Made by a program: the position numbers and the translations under genes. A stretch of 64,000 nucleotides of DNA from Benzoatithermus flavus (GTDB taxonomy: Bacteria; Pseudomonadota; Alphaproteobacteria; Geminicoccales; Geminicoccaceae), in contig NZ_JBBLZC010000007.1 of NCBI RefSeq assembly GCF_037908215.1, positions 131,146 to 195,145 on the forward strand, given 5' to 3'. The notes beneath the pieces were generated by a model. It was not told the DNA's origin and did no database searches. It was given only the letters and a program-made list of their open reading frames with translations. Position 1 is the first letter of the stretch. Each line of letters begins with the position of its first letter. Of this stretch, positions 25,196-33,281 are shown piece after piece.

Positions 25196-26236
25196 ATGCT
25201 GGCGCCGGATCGGTTGGGAGCGATACTGAGGGGGAGCGAGGTCCCGCGGCCGCGTGGCCGGCTGGCTGCGCTCGATCTCGGCACCAACAACTGCCGTCTC
25301 CTGGTGGCCGAGCCGACCGCGCAGGGCTTCAAGGTCGTCGACAGCTTCTCGCGCATCGTGCGGCTGGGCGAGGGACTCGCCAGCACCAACCGGCTGAGCG
25401 AGCGCGCCATGATCCGTACCATCGCCGCCCTCAAGGTCTGCCGCCGCATCATGGACCGTCACCGCGTCACGCGGATGCGCTGTGTCGCCACCGAGGCCTG
25501 CCGGCGCGCGCGCAACGGCCTGGACTTCATCCGCCGTGTCTGGCGAGTCACCGGGATCGAGCTCGAGCTTCTGGACCAGGACGAGGAGGCGCGGCTCGCC
25601 ATGCTGGGCTGCCTGCCTTTGGTCGATCCCGAGGCCGACCAGCTTCTGATGCTCGACATCGGCGGCGGCAGCACCGAGCTCCTGTGGCTCGACCGGCACG
25701 AGCCGCTCGGTGCCCGCGAGCCCGGCTACATCCTCTCGATGCCCCTGGGTGTCGTGACGCTCTCCGAGAGCTTCGGCAGCCGCACGAGCCCCGAGGTCTA
25801 TGCCGGCATGGTGACGGCCGTGCTCGACCATCTCGCCCGCGTGCAGCCGCCGCCGGTCGCGCGGGCCTCGGGCGTGCGCCGCTTCCAGATGCTCGGCACC
25901 TCGGGCACGGTCACCACGCTGGCCGCCGTGCATCTGGGCCTGAGACGCTACGACCGGCGCAAGGTCGACGGGCTCTCGCTGCCATTCGCGGTGATCGAGG
26001 CCATCTCGCGCCATCTGCGCGCTCTCGACGACGCCGAGCGCGCCGCTCATCCCTGCATCGGCAGCGGCCGGGCCGATCTCGTGGTCGCCGGCTGCGCCAT
26101 CCTCGAAGGGGTCCACCGCTTCTGGCCGTTCGAGCAGCTCCGGGTCGCCGATCGGGGCCTGCGCGAGGGCATCCTGAGCGCGCTCGTGGGCCAGAGCCTG
26201 CGCCAGGCCCTCATTCCGGTCGATGCCTGCGCATGA
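25196..26236 (+). CDS. ppx: Ppx/GppA exopolyphosphatase family protein
   Basis: A 346-residue ASKHA-fold phosphatase. The phosphate-1 loop is LAALDLGTNNCRLLV, with conserved FSRIVRLGEGL following, the second glycine-rich loop is LMLDIGGGSTELLW, and LGTSGTVTTLA matches the adenosine/phosphate region. Family members degrade polyphosphate or pppGpp; the short length without a C-terminal HD domain fits the alphaproteobacterial form located beside rlmE. Its TGA overlaps the next ATG by four bases. A lower-GC stretch just upstream of the start may hold its promoter. Confidence 0.92.
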   Translation: MLAPDRLGAILRGSEVPRPRGRLAALDLGTNNCRLLVAEPTAQGFKVVDSFSRIVRLGEGLASTNRLSERAMIRTIAALKVCRRIMDRHRVTRMRCVATEACRRARNGLDFIRRVWRVTGIELELLDQDEEARLAMLGCLPLVDPEADQLLMLDIGGGSTELLWLDRHEPLGAREPGYILSMPLGVVTLSESFGSRTSPEVYAGMVTAVLDHLARVQPPPVARASGVRRFQMLGTSGTVTTLAAVHLGLRRYDRRKVDGLSLPFAVIEAISRHLRALDDAERAAHPCIGSGRADLVVAGCAILEGVHRFWPFEQLRVADRGLREGILSALVGQSLRQALIPVDACA

Positions 26237-26913
26237 CCACGGGCCGCAACGTCAAGACACGGCTCAAGACCGCGAAGGGCCGGACCGTCTCCTCGCAGCG
26301 CTGGCTCGAGCGCCAGCTCAACGATCCTTACGTCCACGAGGCCAAGAGGCAGGGCTGGCGTGCCCGCTCCGTGTTCAAGCTGAAGGAGCTCGACGAGCGC
26401 TTCGGCCTCCTGAAGCGCGGCGCCCGTGTGCTCGACCTCGGTGCGGCGCCCGGAAGCTGGTCCCAGTACGCCGTCAAGCGTGGCTGTCGCGTCGTCGCGG
26501 TCGATCTCCAGCCCGTCACGCCCGTTCCGGGTGCCCTGATCATCGAGGGCGACTTCCTCGATTCCGCCGTGCAGGAGCGCTTGCGCGAGCTTCTGAACGG
26601 TCCGGCCGACGTGCTCCTGAGCGACATGGCGGCGGCCGCGACCGGCCAGCGCGCGGTCGACCGGCTGCGTGCCGAGGCGCTGGGCGAGACCGTGCTCGAC
26701 TTCGCGTGCGAGGTTCTGACTGCGGGCGGCTCTTGCGTCGTCAAGCTGGTCAAGGGTGCGGAGGCCGCGCTGATGCCGAAGGCGCTCGAGCTGTTCCAGA
26801 CCGCGAAGGTGGTGCGGCCCAAGGCGACGCGCGCCGATTCTTCGGAAGTGTTCCTCGTGGCGCGCGGCCGCAAAGGTGCTCCACCCGCGAGCGGCGCCGG
26901 CGAGGGGAGCTAG
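26233..26913 (+). CDS. rlmE: 23S rRNA 2'-O-ribose methyltransferase RlmE (FtsJ)
   Basis: RlmE methylates the ribose of U2552 in the 23S rRNA A-loop, using SAM, during late 50S assembly. The 226-residue protein shows RQLNDPYVHEAKRQGWRAR and SVFKLKELDE at the N-terminus, the SAM motif VLDLGAAPGSWSQYAV, the VDLQP acidic strand, LSDMAAAATG and the catalytic lysine in VVKLVKG; the K-D-K-E tetrad appears complete. It overlaps ppx (ATGA), a conserved pairing in alphaproteobacteria. Confidence 0.96.
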   Translation: MTTGRNVKTRLKTAKGRTVSSQRWLERQLNDPYVHEAKRQGWRARSVFKLKELDERFGLLKRGARVLDLGAAPGSWSQYAVKRGCRVVAVDLQPVTPVPGALIIEGDFLDSAVQERLRELLNGPADVLLSDMAAAATGQRAVDRLRAEALGETVLDFACEVLTAGGSCVVKLVKGAEAALMPKALELFQTAKVVRPKATRADSSEVFLVARGRKGAPPASGAGEGS

Positions 26914-26992
26914 CGCATCCCGCATCCCGCCAGCGCCTGCTCCGGCCGAAGCCGTGGAGCGTGGCGAGCTGTCGCCGCGCTCTATGGCATGC

Positions 26993-28027
26993 CTACCGCG
27001 CCAGGCCGATCGCGTAGATGGTGAGGTTCGCCGGATCGGACACCTCGTGATCCTTCCCGGCCGCCGTCCACGTGCTGGGACTCGAAGGATAGATGGCGGT
27101 CAGGAGATTGCCGGCGCCGGTCCAGTTGTCGATCGCGCCACCACCGCTGATCTGGAAAGGAAACCCGACCGATACCGTCCCGCTCGGGTGGGCGGCGACA
27201 CCCGTGGTCGCGGAGGCGATGATCATCCGCGGCCCGCGCGCGCCGTTGCGCGCCCTGATGCCGATCACGTAGGCGGTGATGCTCGCCGGATCGGGATGGA
27301 TGTGGTCCTTCGAGCGCGCCTCCCAGGTCCGGCGCGACGACGGGAAACTCGCCGTCAGCAGGTTGCCGTTCCCGGCATAGTCGACCCTGGCGCCGCCGCC
27401 GGTCATCACGTAGCCGAACGGCACGCTGACCGAGGCCGTCGGGTGCGGCGCCACGGCGCTGGTGGACTGGCGCACCTGAACGTCCCACCGATTGAACGGA
27501 TCGAAGAGCCCGATCGCGTAAGCCGTGATGATCGCCGGATCGGAGATGTCGTGATCCTTGCTGTCGGCGATCCAGCGCCTCCCCATGGGATAAGACGCCG
27601 TCAGGATGTTGCCGGCGCCGTTGTAGTCGACCCTGGCGCCACCGCCGATGAGCTTGTACCCGAAGGGAACCCTGGCTTCGGCGTGCGGATGGGCCGCCAC
27701 GCCGGAGGTCGCGGAGAAGATCTGGATGACCAGCGGCGGCAGCCGCGGCCTTTCCGCTGCCTCGGCGACCGGCACGATCCCGTCCGGCACGATGCTCGGC
27801 AAAGGCAGCTCGCCGAGCGCGACCCGGATCGCCTTGCCTTCCTGCACGCCGCAGCCCGCGTCGCTCGCGACGGCCGGCACGCCGCCCAGCAGCTCCTCGC
27901 CCGACGCGGGCGGGCAGGTCGCCGCACGACTCGACGGGCCGGCGAGCAGGAGGATGCCCGCCAACCCGGCGAGGGCGACGAGACCGTTCCTGCCAAGTTT
28001 CCGAAGCCTTTCGATACGATGGATCAT
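26993..28027 (-). CDS. secreted protein with three internal ~80-residue repeats
   Basis: A 344-residue exported protein of unknown function. Residues 1-36 form a signal peptide (positive start, hydrophobic LVALAGLAGILLLAG, cleavage near S-R-A-A). Three repeats follow at about 102-174, 184-257 and 268-342. Each runs: [ST]-A-x-x-G-V-A-x-H-P, then P-F-G-Y-x-[LM]-x-G-G-G-A-R-V, G-A-G-N-[IL]-L-T-A-S-Y-P, a Trp, K-D-H, D-P-A, and I-T-A-Y-[AV]-I-G. The G-G-G-A...SYP...W...YAIG pattern recalls beta-rich domains in secreted bacterial proteins, but without their usual Cys pair. The ATG has GAGGAGG eight bases upstream and a plausible promoter lies at 28131-28159. Confidence 0.8.
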   Translation of the reverse strand: MIHRIERLRKLGRNGLVALAGLAGILLLAGPSSRAATCPPASGEELLGGVPAVASDAGCGVQEGKAIRVALGELPLPSIVPDGIVPVAEAAERPRLPPLVIQIFSATSGVAAHPHAEARVPFGYKLIGGGARVDYNGAGNILTASYPMGRRWIADSKDHDISDPAIITAYAIGLFDPFNRWDVQVRQSTSAVAPHPTASVSVPFGYVMTGGGARVDYAGNGNLLTASFPSSRRTWEARSKDHIHPDPASITAYVIGIRARNGARGPRMIIASATTGVAAHPSGTVSVGFPFQISGGGAIDNWTGAGNLLTAIYPSSPSTWTAAGKDHEVSDPANLTIYAIGLAR

Positions 28028-28426
28028 AGGCTTGCCCTCCTCGGCCGGCCCGAGCTTCTGCCGGCGATGATCGATCCTTGCTGACGATCCGGGGCTGAGC
28101 CAGAGAAGTGACTCTGTCGATATCTTCCCCTTATGAGGCGCTCGAAAAGGAGTCGTCAAGGCATTATTTCGATGAAACCATTCCGCTTCATGGCAACCGG
28201 CGGAATGCAATAGGCTGACGACCGTGCGAAATTTCGGCCGGATAAATATTCGCTGAGACCTGCCCGCCTCGTCGGGTATGACGCCGGATCGTGGGCATCG
28301 CCATCGAACGCTGCGAGAGGCCAGCCGCCTGTCCGATGGCGAAGCGCTGCCCCGATGGCCATGGCCGGAGCAGCGCGGGCGACCACGCTCGTCCCGTGAG
28401 GACGGCGAGCGGAGAGCCAGTCGGCA
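28028..28426. other. ~400-bp lower-GC intergenic region
   Basis: Between two minus-strand secreted-protein genes. It is visibly less GC-rich than its neighbours, contains the promoter-like element at 28131-28159 and a perfect 8-bp inverted repeat (CATTCCGC / GCGGAATG) at 28179-28207 just upstream of that element, where a regulator could bind. No gene is apparent. Confidence 0.6.
28131..28159 (-). promoter_or_regulatory. probable sigma70-type promoter of the triple-repeat protein gene
   Basis: On the minus strand TTGACG (28159..28154) is followed after 17 bases by TCATAA (28136..28131), about 100 bp before the ATG at 28027. Spacing is ideal, the -35 matches 5 of 6 and the -10 is weaker. Confidence 0.45.
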
Positions 28427-29218
28427 TCACGGGCAGCGCGCGTGCAGCTTGCCGTTCAAGGACTGGGTCTTGAAGATGAGCTGGACGTCGAGCTCGCGCG
28501 CGTCCTGGCAGAAACGGTCCATCTTGCGCCGGATGTTCGTGTACTCGACCACGAACACTGGCTTGTCGGCCTCGCGGAAGGCTTTCAGGGGCTCGCACGC
28601 GTTCTTGCTGAAGCAGGATTCGGCGACCAGGAAATCGAAGTCCTGGACCAGCTCGGGCACGAGCTCGAAGCTGTTCCTGAGCGCCACGGCGAGGCCGTAG
28701 CGCCTGGCCTCGTCCGCGAGCCAGCGGTTGTAGGCGATCTGGTCCTTGGCGTTCAGGGGAAAGCCGGTCTGGTTGGCGTAGCCGTCGACATTGTCGAAGT
28801 CGACCGCATCGAAGCCCTTGCGCTGACAGAGCTCGAGCCGCTTGTCCAGGATCCGGCCGAGCGCGTCGCGCTCGCGAATGTCGACCCAGCGCTCGTTGGG
28901 CCAGCCCGAGAAGGCGCGCCCGATCAGCTTCTTCGGGTAGGCATCGGCATCGGGCCGCCAGCTCTCCCACGCCCCCGCATTGATGTAGCAGGCCGTACGA
29001 GCACCTTTGGCTTTCAGCGTCTTGATCTGCTCGGGCGAGGTGTCGAACAGGTCGAGCTCGATCAGGCCTACCGGACGGACCAGGTTGAACGGCGTGGTGA
29101 GCTGGATGTCGAAAAGTTGGCGCTGGTCGGGCTTCCAGGACGAGGCCGCCAGCACCTGGCCAGCCGTCAGGAGGAGAAGGCCGATCAGGACAGCCGCAAG
29201 ACCCACACGCTTCGACAT
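28427..29218 (-). CDS. secreted GH114-type endo-alpha-1,4-polygalactosaminidase-like protein
   Basis: A 263-residue exported protein. Residues 1-25 are a classic signal peptide (MSKRVGLAAVLIGLLLLTAG ... VLAA). The rest follows the GH114 barrel pattern (also in TM1410-like proteins): FDIQLTTPFNL, VGLIELDLFDTS, TACYINAGAWESWRPD, GWPNERWVDIR and the acidic GFDAVDFDNVDGY, which in the family holds catalytic carboxylates. Characterised members cut alpha-1,4-galactosaminan exopolysaccharides such as Pel. The substrate here is inferred. It is encoded upstream of the triple-repeat secreted protein on the same strand. Confidence 0.85.
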   Translation of the reverse strand: MSKRVGLAAVLIGLLLLTAGQVLAASSWKPDQRQLFDIQLTTPFNLVRPVGLIELDLFDTSPEQIKTLKAKGARTACYINAGAWESWRPDADAYPKKLIGRAFSGWPNERWVDIRERDALGRILDKRLELCQRKGFDAVDFDNVDGYANQTGFPLNAKDQIAYNRWLADEARRYGLAVALRNSFELVPELVQDFDFLVAESCFSKNACEPLKAFREADKPVFVVEYTNIRRKMDRFCQDARELDVQLIFKTQSLNGKLHARCP

Positions 29219-29353
29219 CGTTCACCCGCTGCTCGGCACGGAGCGCAAGATCCGCCACAGCCTGTCGCCAGCTTCGAAGCTACGACCTCGGTCACGGGCA
29301 TTCAAGGACGCGGCCCGCCCCTCACAGGACCGTGCTCATGCGCTCCGTTACGA

Positions 29354-29572
29354 CTAACCTTCGATCGGCGTCCCGTTGCTCCTGGCTCCATGGCCCGTGT
29401 CGCTGCCACTGAAGCCTGCGGCTGCATCCGAGCCGATCGGGAGCAGATCCCGCCCTTGATCGAGATGCCCGGCTTCCGCCGTGCGATGCGTGCTCGAGGG
29501 GCTCCGAAGCTCCTCGAGCAGCACGGCCATGAGGGCGAGCTTGTGGTGGATGCGACGTTGGCGCGGCGTCAT
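29354..29572 (-). CDS. small hypothetical protein with a strong ribosome site
   Basis: A 72-codon frame starting MTPRQRRIHHKLALMAVLLEEL. The ATG is preceded by a near-perfect AGGAGGT at a spacing of about four bases, the best such site nearby. The N-terminal ~25 residues look like a basic amphipathic helix; the rest is Gly/Ser/Asp-rich and probably disordered. I recognise no family. The ribosome site is the main reason to call it. Confidence 0.45.
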   Translation of the reverse strand: MTPRQRRIHHKLALMAVLLEELRSPSSTHRTAEAGHLDQGRDLLPIGSDAAAGFSGSDTGHGARSNGTPIEG

Positions 29573-29670
29573 CGGACCTCCTGGTGCTCGTGAGCGAACG
29601 GCCACATCGGCGATCGTAGCCGGTACCACTCCGTGCGAGCCTGCGCGCTTGGTCGCCGCGACGAGATGGC

Positions 29671-30036
29671 TCAGCGGCGGCCGTAGCGGTCCTCGAGCCG
29701 GACGATGTCGTTCTCGTCGAGCTGGTCGCCGATCTGGACCTCGATGAGCTCGAGCATCTCCTCACCCGGATTCTCGATCCGGTGCGCGGTCCCGACCGGA
29801 ATGAACACGGACTGGCTGCGGTCGAGCTCGAGCACCTCCTCGCCTCTCGTCACGCGCGCGCGGCCGCGCGCCACGATCCAATGCTCCTCGCGATGATGAT
29901 GAAGCTGCAGGGAAAGGATGGCGCCAGGATCGACCGAGATCCGCTTCACGGCGAAGCCGTCGCCGGTGTCGAGCACTTCCCATCGTCCCCAAGGACGATC
30001 GTCGCGGTCACCACGCCGATAGGTCACCTCGGCCAT
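29671..30036 (-). CDS. cupin protein, mannose-6-phosphate isomerase type II-like
   Basis: A 121-residue single-domain cupin resembling the isomerase half of bifunctional ManC/AlgA proteins: RPWGRWEVLDTGDGFAVKRI, PGAILSLQLHHHREEHWIVA (metal-binding His and Glu), GRARVTRG, FIPVGTAHRIENPGEE (second His) and LIEVQIGDQLDENDIVRLED. Such stand-alone domains interconvert mannose-6-P and fructose-6-P, or are lectin-like sugar-binding cupins. A partner GDP-mannose pyrophosphorylase is not encoded nearby. Confidence 0.85.
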   Translation of the reverse strand: MAEVTYRRGDRDDRPWGRWEVLDTGDGFAVKRISVDPGAILSLQLHHHREEHWIVARGRARVTRGEEVLELDRSQSVFIPVGTAHRIENPGEEMLELIEVQIGDQLDENDIVRLEDRYGRR

Positions 30037-30111
30037 CTCTCGTCTCGCATCAAGTCGTTGCCGCTGGCGCCGGATGCGCCGCCATAGCGAGTCGGTCCTA
30101 GCCCGAAACGC

Positions 30112-30146
30112 ACAACCCCGCTAGCGATCTCTCGCCGCGGGGTTGT
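30112..30146 (-). terminator. 10-bp perfect hairpin, possible terminator
   Basis: The arms ACAACCCCGC and GCGGGGTTGT form a perfect 10-bp stem around a 15-base loop. On the minus strand it lies ~40 bp after the small frame at 30187-30399 and is followed by TGTGCGTTTC, a poor T-run. It could end a short minus-strand transcript. Confidence 0.4.
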
Positions 30147-30186
30147 AGAGGACGCATCCCGGCGTCCAAGGACCTGACGTCCAAGA

Positions 30187-30399
30187 CTACGGATCGCTGA
30201 AGCGATCCTCGATGAACTTCAAGTTGTCTGAAAGATGATCCCACGGTGACCAGAACGCCACCTGTGCCGATGGATCACGGCCCCAAAAGGCCTTCAAGCT
30301 GACCAGGTGGTTCCATGTCGTCGCCGACCTCCCCTGCGAGGATTGGACCTGACAAACCACCGAGCAACGGTTATTCCGGCCCCACGCCGGAACATTCAT
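30187..30399 (-). CDS. hypothetical 70-codon frame in the lower-GC block
   Basis: The frame starts MNVPAWGRNN and ends with an aromatic-rich stretch (FWSPWDHLSDNLKFIEDRF) that reads more like protein than chance. No Shine-Dalgarno is evident and I recognise no family. Composition differs from the high-GC genes around it. It may be a fragment of a transferred gene, or the block may be a non-coding RNA. Confidence 0.25.
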   Translation of the reverse strand: MNVPAWGRNNRCSVVCQVQSSQGRSATTWNHLVSLKAFWGRDPSAQVAFWSPWDHLSDNLKFIEDRFSDP

Positions 30400-30481
30400 A
30401 TCGGCTGATCTGAACCACCGTTACTCTACGATCCATACATGCGCCTCGCTGGGATCCTTGTCAACACCCCCTTCCGGCAGG

Positions 30482-31072
30482 TCACTTCGGGGTGGAGCCT
30501 TCGGGCATGATGCTGCGCGGCGCGTAGCCGAAGATCTCGAAGGTGCCGTTCAGCGTCGGATTCTCGTCGGCCATGCCGGCCTCGGACCGGCTCGCTAGAT
30601 CCATGCTGCGCACGACGAGCACAGGGTTTCTGGTCTCGACCGCGTAGAGGAAGTCGCGCATGGTGGCGATGTCGCCGCTCATCGTGAGTCGCAGCCCTAT
30701 CCGGACGAAAGGAGCCGCCTCTTCGGGATCGAGGATCTGCACGGTCGCGATCTCGCCGCCCATCGCCGCGGCCAGTCCCGAGAGGTCGCCCTGGAGCTGC
30801 GCCGCGGCGACCGCGGGCGTGCTGCCGGGGAGCAGCGCCTCCTTGAGATCGCCGGATTCCTTGAGCCGGCGCTCCTGCGCCAGGAGCTCCTCGCGCAAGG
30901 GTACCCGCGCCCGGAGCTCGGCGATCCGCCGCTGCCCGGCCGCGAGCGCCGCCTCCTGCCGCTGCAGATAGGCGAACGGCAGATAGAGGATTCCGCACAG
31001 CACGATGACGGCGGCGACGAGAATCAGCAGCGCCAGATAGCGCCGCTGACGCGGCGGCAGACGCTCGATCAC
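30482..31072 (-). CDS. gspM: type II secretion protein GspM
   Basis: GspM is the bitopic inner-membrane platform protein that pairs with GspL. The 196-residue protein has a short basic cytoplasmic N-terminus (VIERLPPRQRRYLALL), one transmembrane segment (residues ~12-33), a coiled-coil periplasmic region rich in Glu/Arg/Ala, and a C-terminal ferredoxin-like beta/alpha domain (ATVQILDPEEA, LTMSGDIATMRDFLYAVE, LVVRSMDL). The GTG start overlaps the gspL stop (GTGA). It is the last gene of the operon. Confidence 0.85.
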   Translation of the reverse strand: MIERLPPRQRRYLALLILVAAVIVLCGILYLPFAYLQRQEAALAAGQRRIAELRARVPLREELLAQERRLKESGDLKEALLPGSTPAVAAAQLQGDLSGLAAAMGGEIATVQILDPEEAAPFVRIGLRLTMSGDIATMRDFLYAVETRNPVLVVRSMDLASRSEAGMADENPTLNGTFEIFGYAPRSIMPEGSTPK

Positions 31073-32208
31073 AGCTTCGCCTCCACCCTGGGCTCGACCG
31101 TAGCGCTGATCGCGAACCGCTCCACCTCGCGCTCCGTGCCGTCCGGACCGGTGATCCGCACCCGCGTGCTCGGCGTCTGGAAGCGGGTGCTCGAGAATCC
31201 CGGGGTCCTCTCGATCAAGGGGATCAGTGCCGAGGCGTCCTCGGCCATGCCGGAGATCATGAGCTCCCGATCCTCGAGCCGCACCTCGGAGAGCCAGACC
31301 GTGTCGGGCAGAAGCCGGCTCAGGACCTCGAGCACCACGAGCGGCGAGGGCCGGCCGCGCCGGTCGTTGTTGAGGAAATCGGCCTCGGCCTGCATCGCCG
31401 AGATCCGAGCCCGCAGCTCGGGCAGATCGGCCAGACGCTGCTCGAGCCCGCGCACGAGCTGGTTCTGCATGGCGATCCGGTCCTGGCGCTCGTAGATCTG
31501 CCAGCCCGCCCAGCCGGCGCCGGCAAGCAGCGCCAGCGCGACGAGACCCATGATCGTCCGGGCGAGCCAGCCGCCGCGCCGCTCGCCACCTTCCGCCTGC
31601 AGGAGATCCACACCCGCCGTCCGGCCCTCGTCGAGCGCCACGTCGATCCCGGTGGGCGCGATGCCGCACGCCGCGAGCCGGCGTCGCAGCGCATCGACGG
31701 TGGCGCGCGGGGCTGCGGCGAGGAGGACCTCCAGCATCCCGTCGCTCCGGCGCCTCACCACCCGCTGGGCGGCATAGACCTGCTCGGCCGGCCAGGGGGT
31801 CAGAAGGTCGATCTTGTGGGCCATGATCCGGCCGAGATCGTCCTCGGCCGAGGCCGGCAGGAGGTCGGTCGTGGTGAGCGCCTCGTGCTGGCTCAGGACC
31901 AGGACCAGCGATTCCTTGGTGCGCTCGATCGCCCGGCGCAGCTTCGGATCGACCAGCATCGCCGCATCGCGCGGCGAAGCGCCCTCCATGTCCTCGGGCA
32001 GAAGAAAGCTGCCGAGCGGGGTCAGGCGCTGGCCGCGCCGGGCCACCACGCGAACGAACGGACGCTCGAGCCACAAGAGCAGCGCCGCCCGCCGGCCGCT
32101 TCGCTCGCGCCAGCGGCGGGGCAGCATGTCCTGCAGCTCGCCCAGCCACCAGGCGAGAAAGCCCTCCGGCTGCTCGGCCGCAACGGTCGATCGGGTGAGC
32201 GCCATCAC
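31069..32208 (-). CDS. gspL: type II secretion protein GspL
   Basis: GspL joins the cytoplasmic ATPase GspE to the membrane platform. The 379-residue protein has an actin-like cytoplasmic domain (residues ~40-205; SLVLVLSQHEALTTTDLLPA, LTPWPAEQVYAAQR), a transmembrane helix near 215-237 (ARTIMGLVALALLAGAGWAG) and a periplasmic ferredoxin-like domain that follows a coiled coil (LSRLLPDTVWLSEVRLED, LMISGMAEDASALIPLIE). The PilN-like WLSEV/ISG pattern is normal for the family. The GTG start overlaps the gspK stop; an ATG immediately follows it and could serve instead. Confidence 0.88.
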   Translation of the reverse strand: MMALTRSTVAAEQPEGFLAWWLGELQDMLPRRWRERSGRRAALLLWLERPFVRVVARRGQRLTPLGSFLLPEDMEGASPRDAAMLVDPKLRRAIERTKESLVLVLSQHEALTTTDLLPASAEDDLGRIMAHKIDLLTPWPAEQVYAAQRVVRRRSDGMLEVLLAAAPRATVDALRRRLAACGIAPTGIDVALDEGRTAGVDLLQAEGGERRGGWLARTIMGLVALALLAGAGWAGWQIYERQDRIAMQNQLVRGLEQRLADLPELRARISAMQAEADFLNNDRRGRPSPLVVLEVLSRLLPDTVWLSEVRLEDRELMISGMAEDASALIPLIERTPGFSSTRFQTPSTRVRITGPDGTEREVERFAISATVEPRVEAKL

Positions 32209-33281
32209 GGCTTGCCGCCCTGATCGGGGATGAAGGGGGTCCAGTCCAGCATCACGAAAGGCTCGCTGCCACCCGACGAGTCGGGATTGAGGCTGATCAC
32301 GGCTCGGGCCGCAGCCTCGTAGCCGTTGGGAAAGCGCACGTCCAGCATGACCGTCTGCACCCCGCTGGCATCGTGCCCGTCGCCGTTCCGGCGGCCTCGG
32401 GCATCCTCGCCGTCGGTCCGATCCCTGCTCGCGAAGCTGCTTCGCCCGGCATCGGGCGAGAGGCCGCTCTCGCGTGTGCCGCTGACCGCAGGTGCGAGCC
32501 GGCCACCGCCGCTGGCCATGCCCGAGCCGCCGGGCGAGACGTCGACCTGGAGGCCCGCGCTCGCCCCCGATGCGTCCCGGCCGAGACCCTGGCCCTGATC
32601 CTGCCCCTCGTTGTCGCTCGGGTCGTGGCTGGGCGCCAGGCCGCGTGCGATCGTCAGCGCCCGTCGCACCTGCGCCGGCGCCTTGGTCGCTTCCGGTGTG
32701 GGCGCGCCGGAATAGATCGTGATCAAGGGGGCGAGGCGCGCCCAGACGCCGGCGTCCACCGGCGGCAGGTAGCGCAGCTCGGCCGGATGCGCGAACGGGC
32801 GGTTGGCAGCGCCCGACGTGCCGCGCTGGGCCCCGGCATAGTCACGGTCCTCCGCCCCGTTCTTGCGCTTGAGCTTGTTCTCGTCGCGCCAGTCCAGAAT
32901 CGTGTCGGCCAGCGCCGCCGCCTGCATGTCCCGCAGGCCCACGGCGAGTGGAAGGGCGCGCAGGAGCGGCTCCTCGGCCTTGTTGATGTCGACCTTGCCG
33001 GCCTCGTTCTCCAGCGTCACCCGCACCTGCACGCCGTCGAACGTCCAGCTAAGCTGCGGCGGCACGATCTGCCGGCTGGTCTTGTTGGCGATCAGCGCCA
33101 CCGTCTGCTGCAGGGCAGCGTGCAGCGCGGCCTGGGCCTGGACCGCCTCGGCCTGGGCGCGCATGGTCACGGCATCGCTCTGCCGCGCGCCGATGAAGGC
33201 CACCGCCGCCGCCGCCATGGCGGCCGCGAACACGAGCGTCACCACGAGCGCGGCGCCCCGCTCGCTCTCGCGCCCCGTCAC
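32205..33281 (-). CDS. gspK: type II secretion minor pseudopilin GspK with a low-complexity insert
   Basis: GspK caps the pseudopilus tip with GspI and GspJ. The 358-residue protein has a short leader and hydrophobic N-helix (ERGAALVVTLVFAAAMAAAA; the G+1-type processing site is R-G), then the helical domain with VDINKAEEPLLRALPLAVG and LADTILDWRDENKLKRKNGAEDRDY. The family normally continues directly to its beta domain. Here residues ~215-307 are a Ser/Gly/Asp/Arg-rich segment without regular structure, before the C-terminal strands VQTVMLDVRFPNGYEAAARAVI are reached (V-Q-T-V-M-L-D-V-R-F then P-N-G-Y). The GTG start overlaps the gspJ stop (GTGA). Confidence 0.87.
   Translation of the reverse strand: MTGRESERGAALVVTLVFAAAMAAAAVAFIGARQSDAVTMRAQAEAVQAQAALHAALQQTVALIANKTSRQIVPPQLSWTFDGVQVRVTLENEAGKVDINKAEEPLLRALPLAVGLRDMQAAALADTILDWRDENKLKRKNGAEDRDYAGAQRGTSGAANRPFAHPAELRYLPPVDAGVWARLAPLITIYSGAPTPEATKAPAQVRRALTIARGLAPSHDPSDNEGQDQGQGLGRDASGASAGLQVDVSPGGSGMASGGGRLAPAVSGTRESGLSPDAGRSSFASRDRTDGEDARGRRNGDGHDASGVQTVMLDVRFPNGYEAAARAVISLNPDSSGGSEPFVMLDWTPFIPDQGGKP

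Larger units (their letters stand above)
30037..30481. other. ~445-bp lower-GC intergenic block
   Basis: Between the cupin gene and gspM, both minus strand. From about 30150 to 30450 the base composition is much less GC-rich than the surrounding genes. It contains a perfect 10-bp hairpin, a 70-codon frame and a consensus TTGACA (30464..30459 on the minus strand); these are described separately. It could be a small transcription unit or a relic of acquired DNA. Confidence 0.55.

Noticed and set aside
30187..30399. Insertion-sequence or transposase fragment in the lower-GC block
   Set aside because: No terminal inverted repeats, DDE motif or target duplication can be seen; only the composition is unusual.
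31073..32149. The gspM frame reading upstream through gspL (555 codons)
   Set aside because: The upstream part is an out-of-frame reading of gspL. The GTG at 31072, coupled to the gspL stop, gives a normal-sized GspM.
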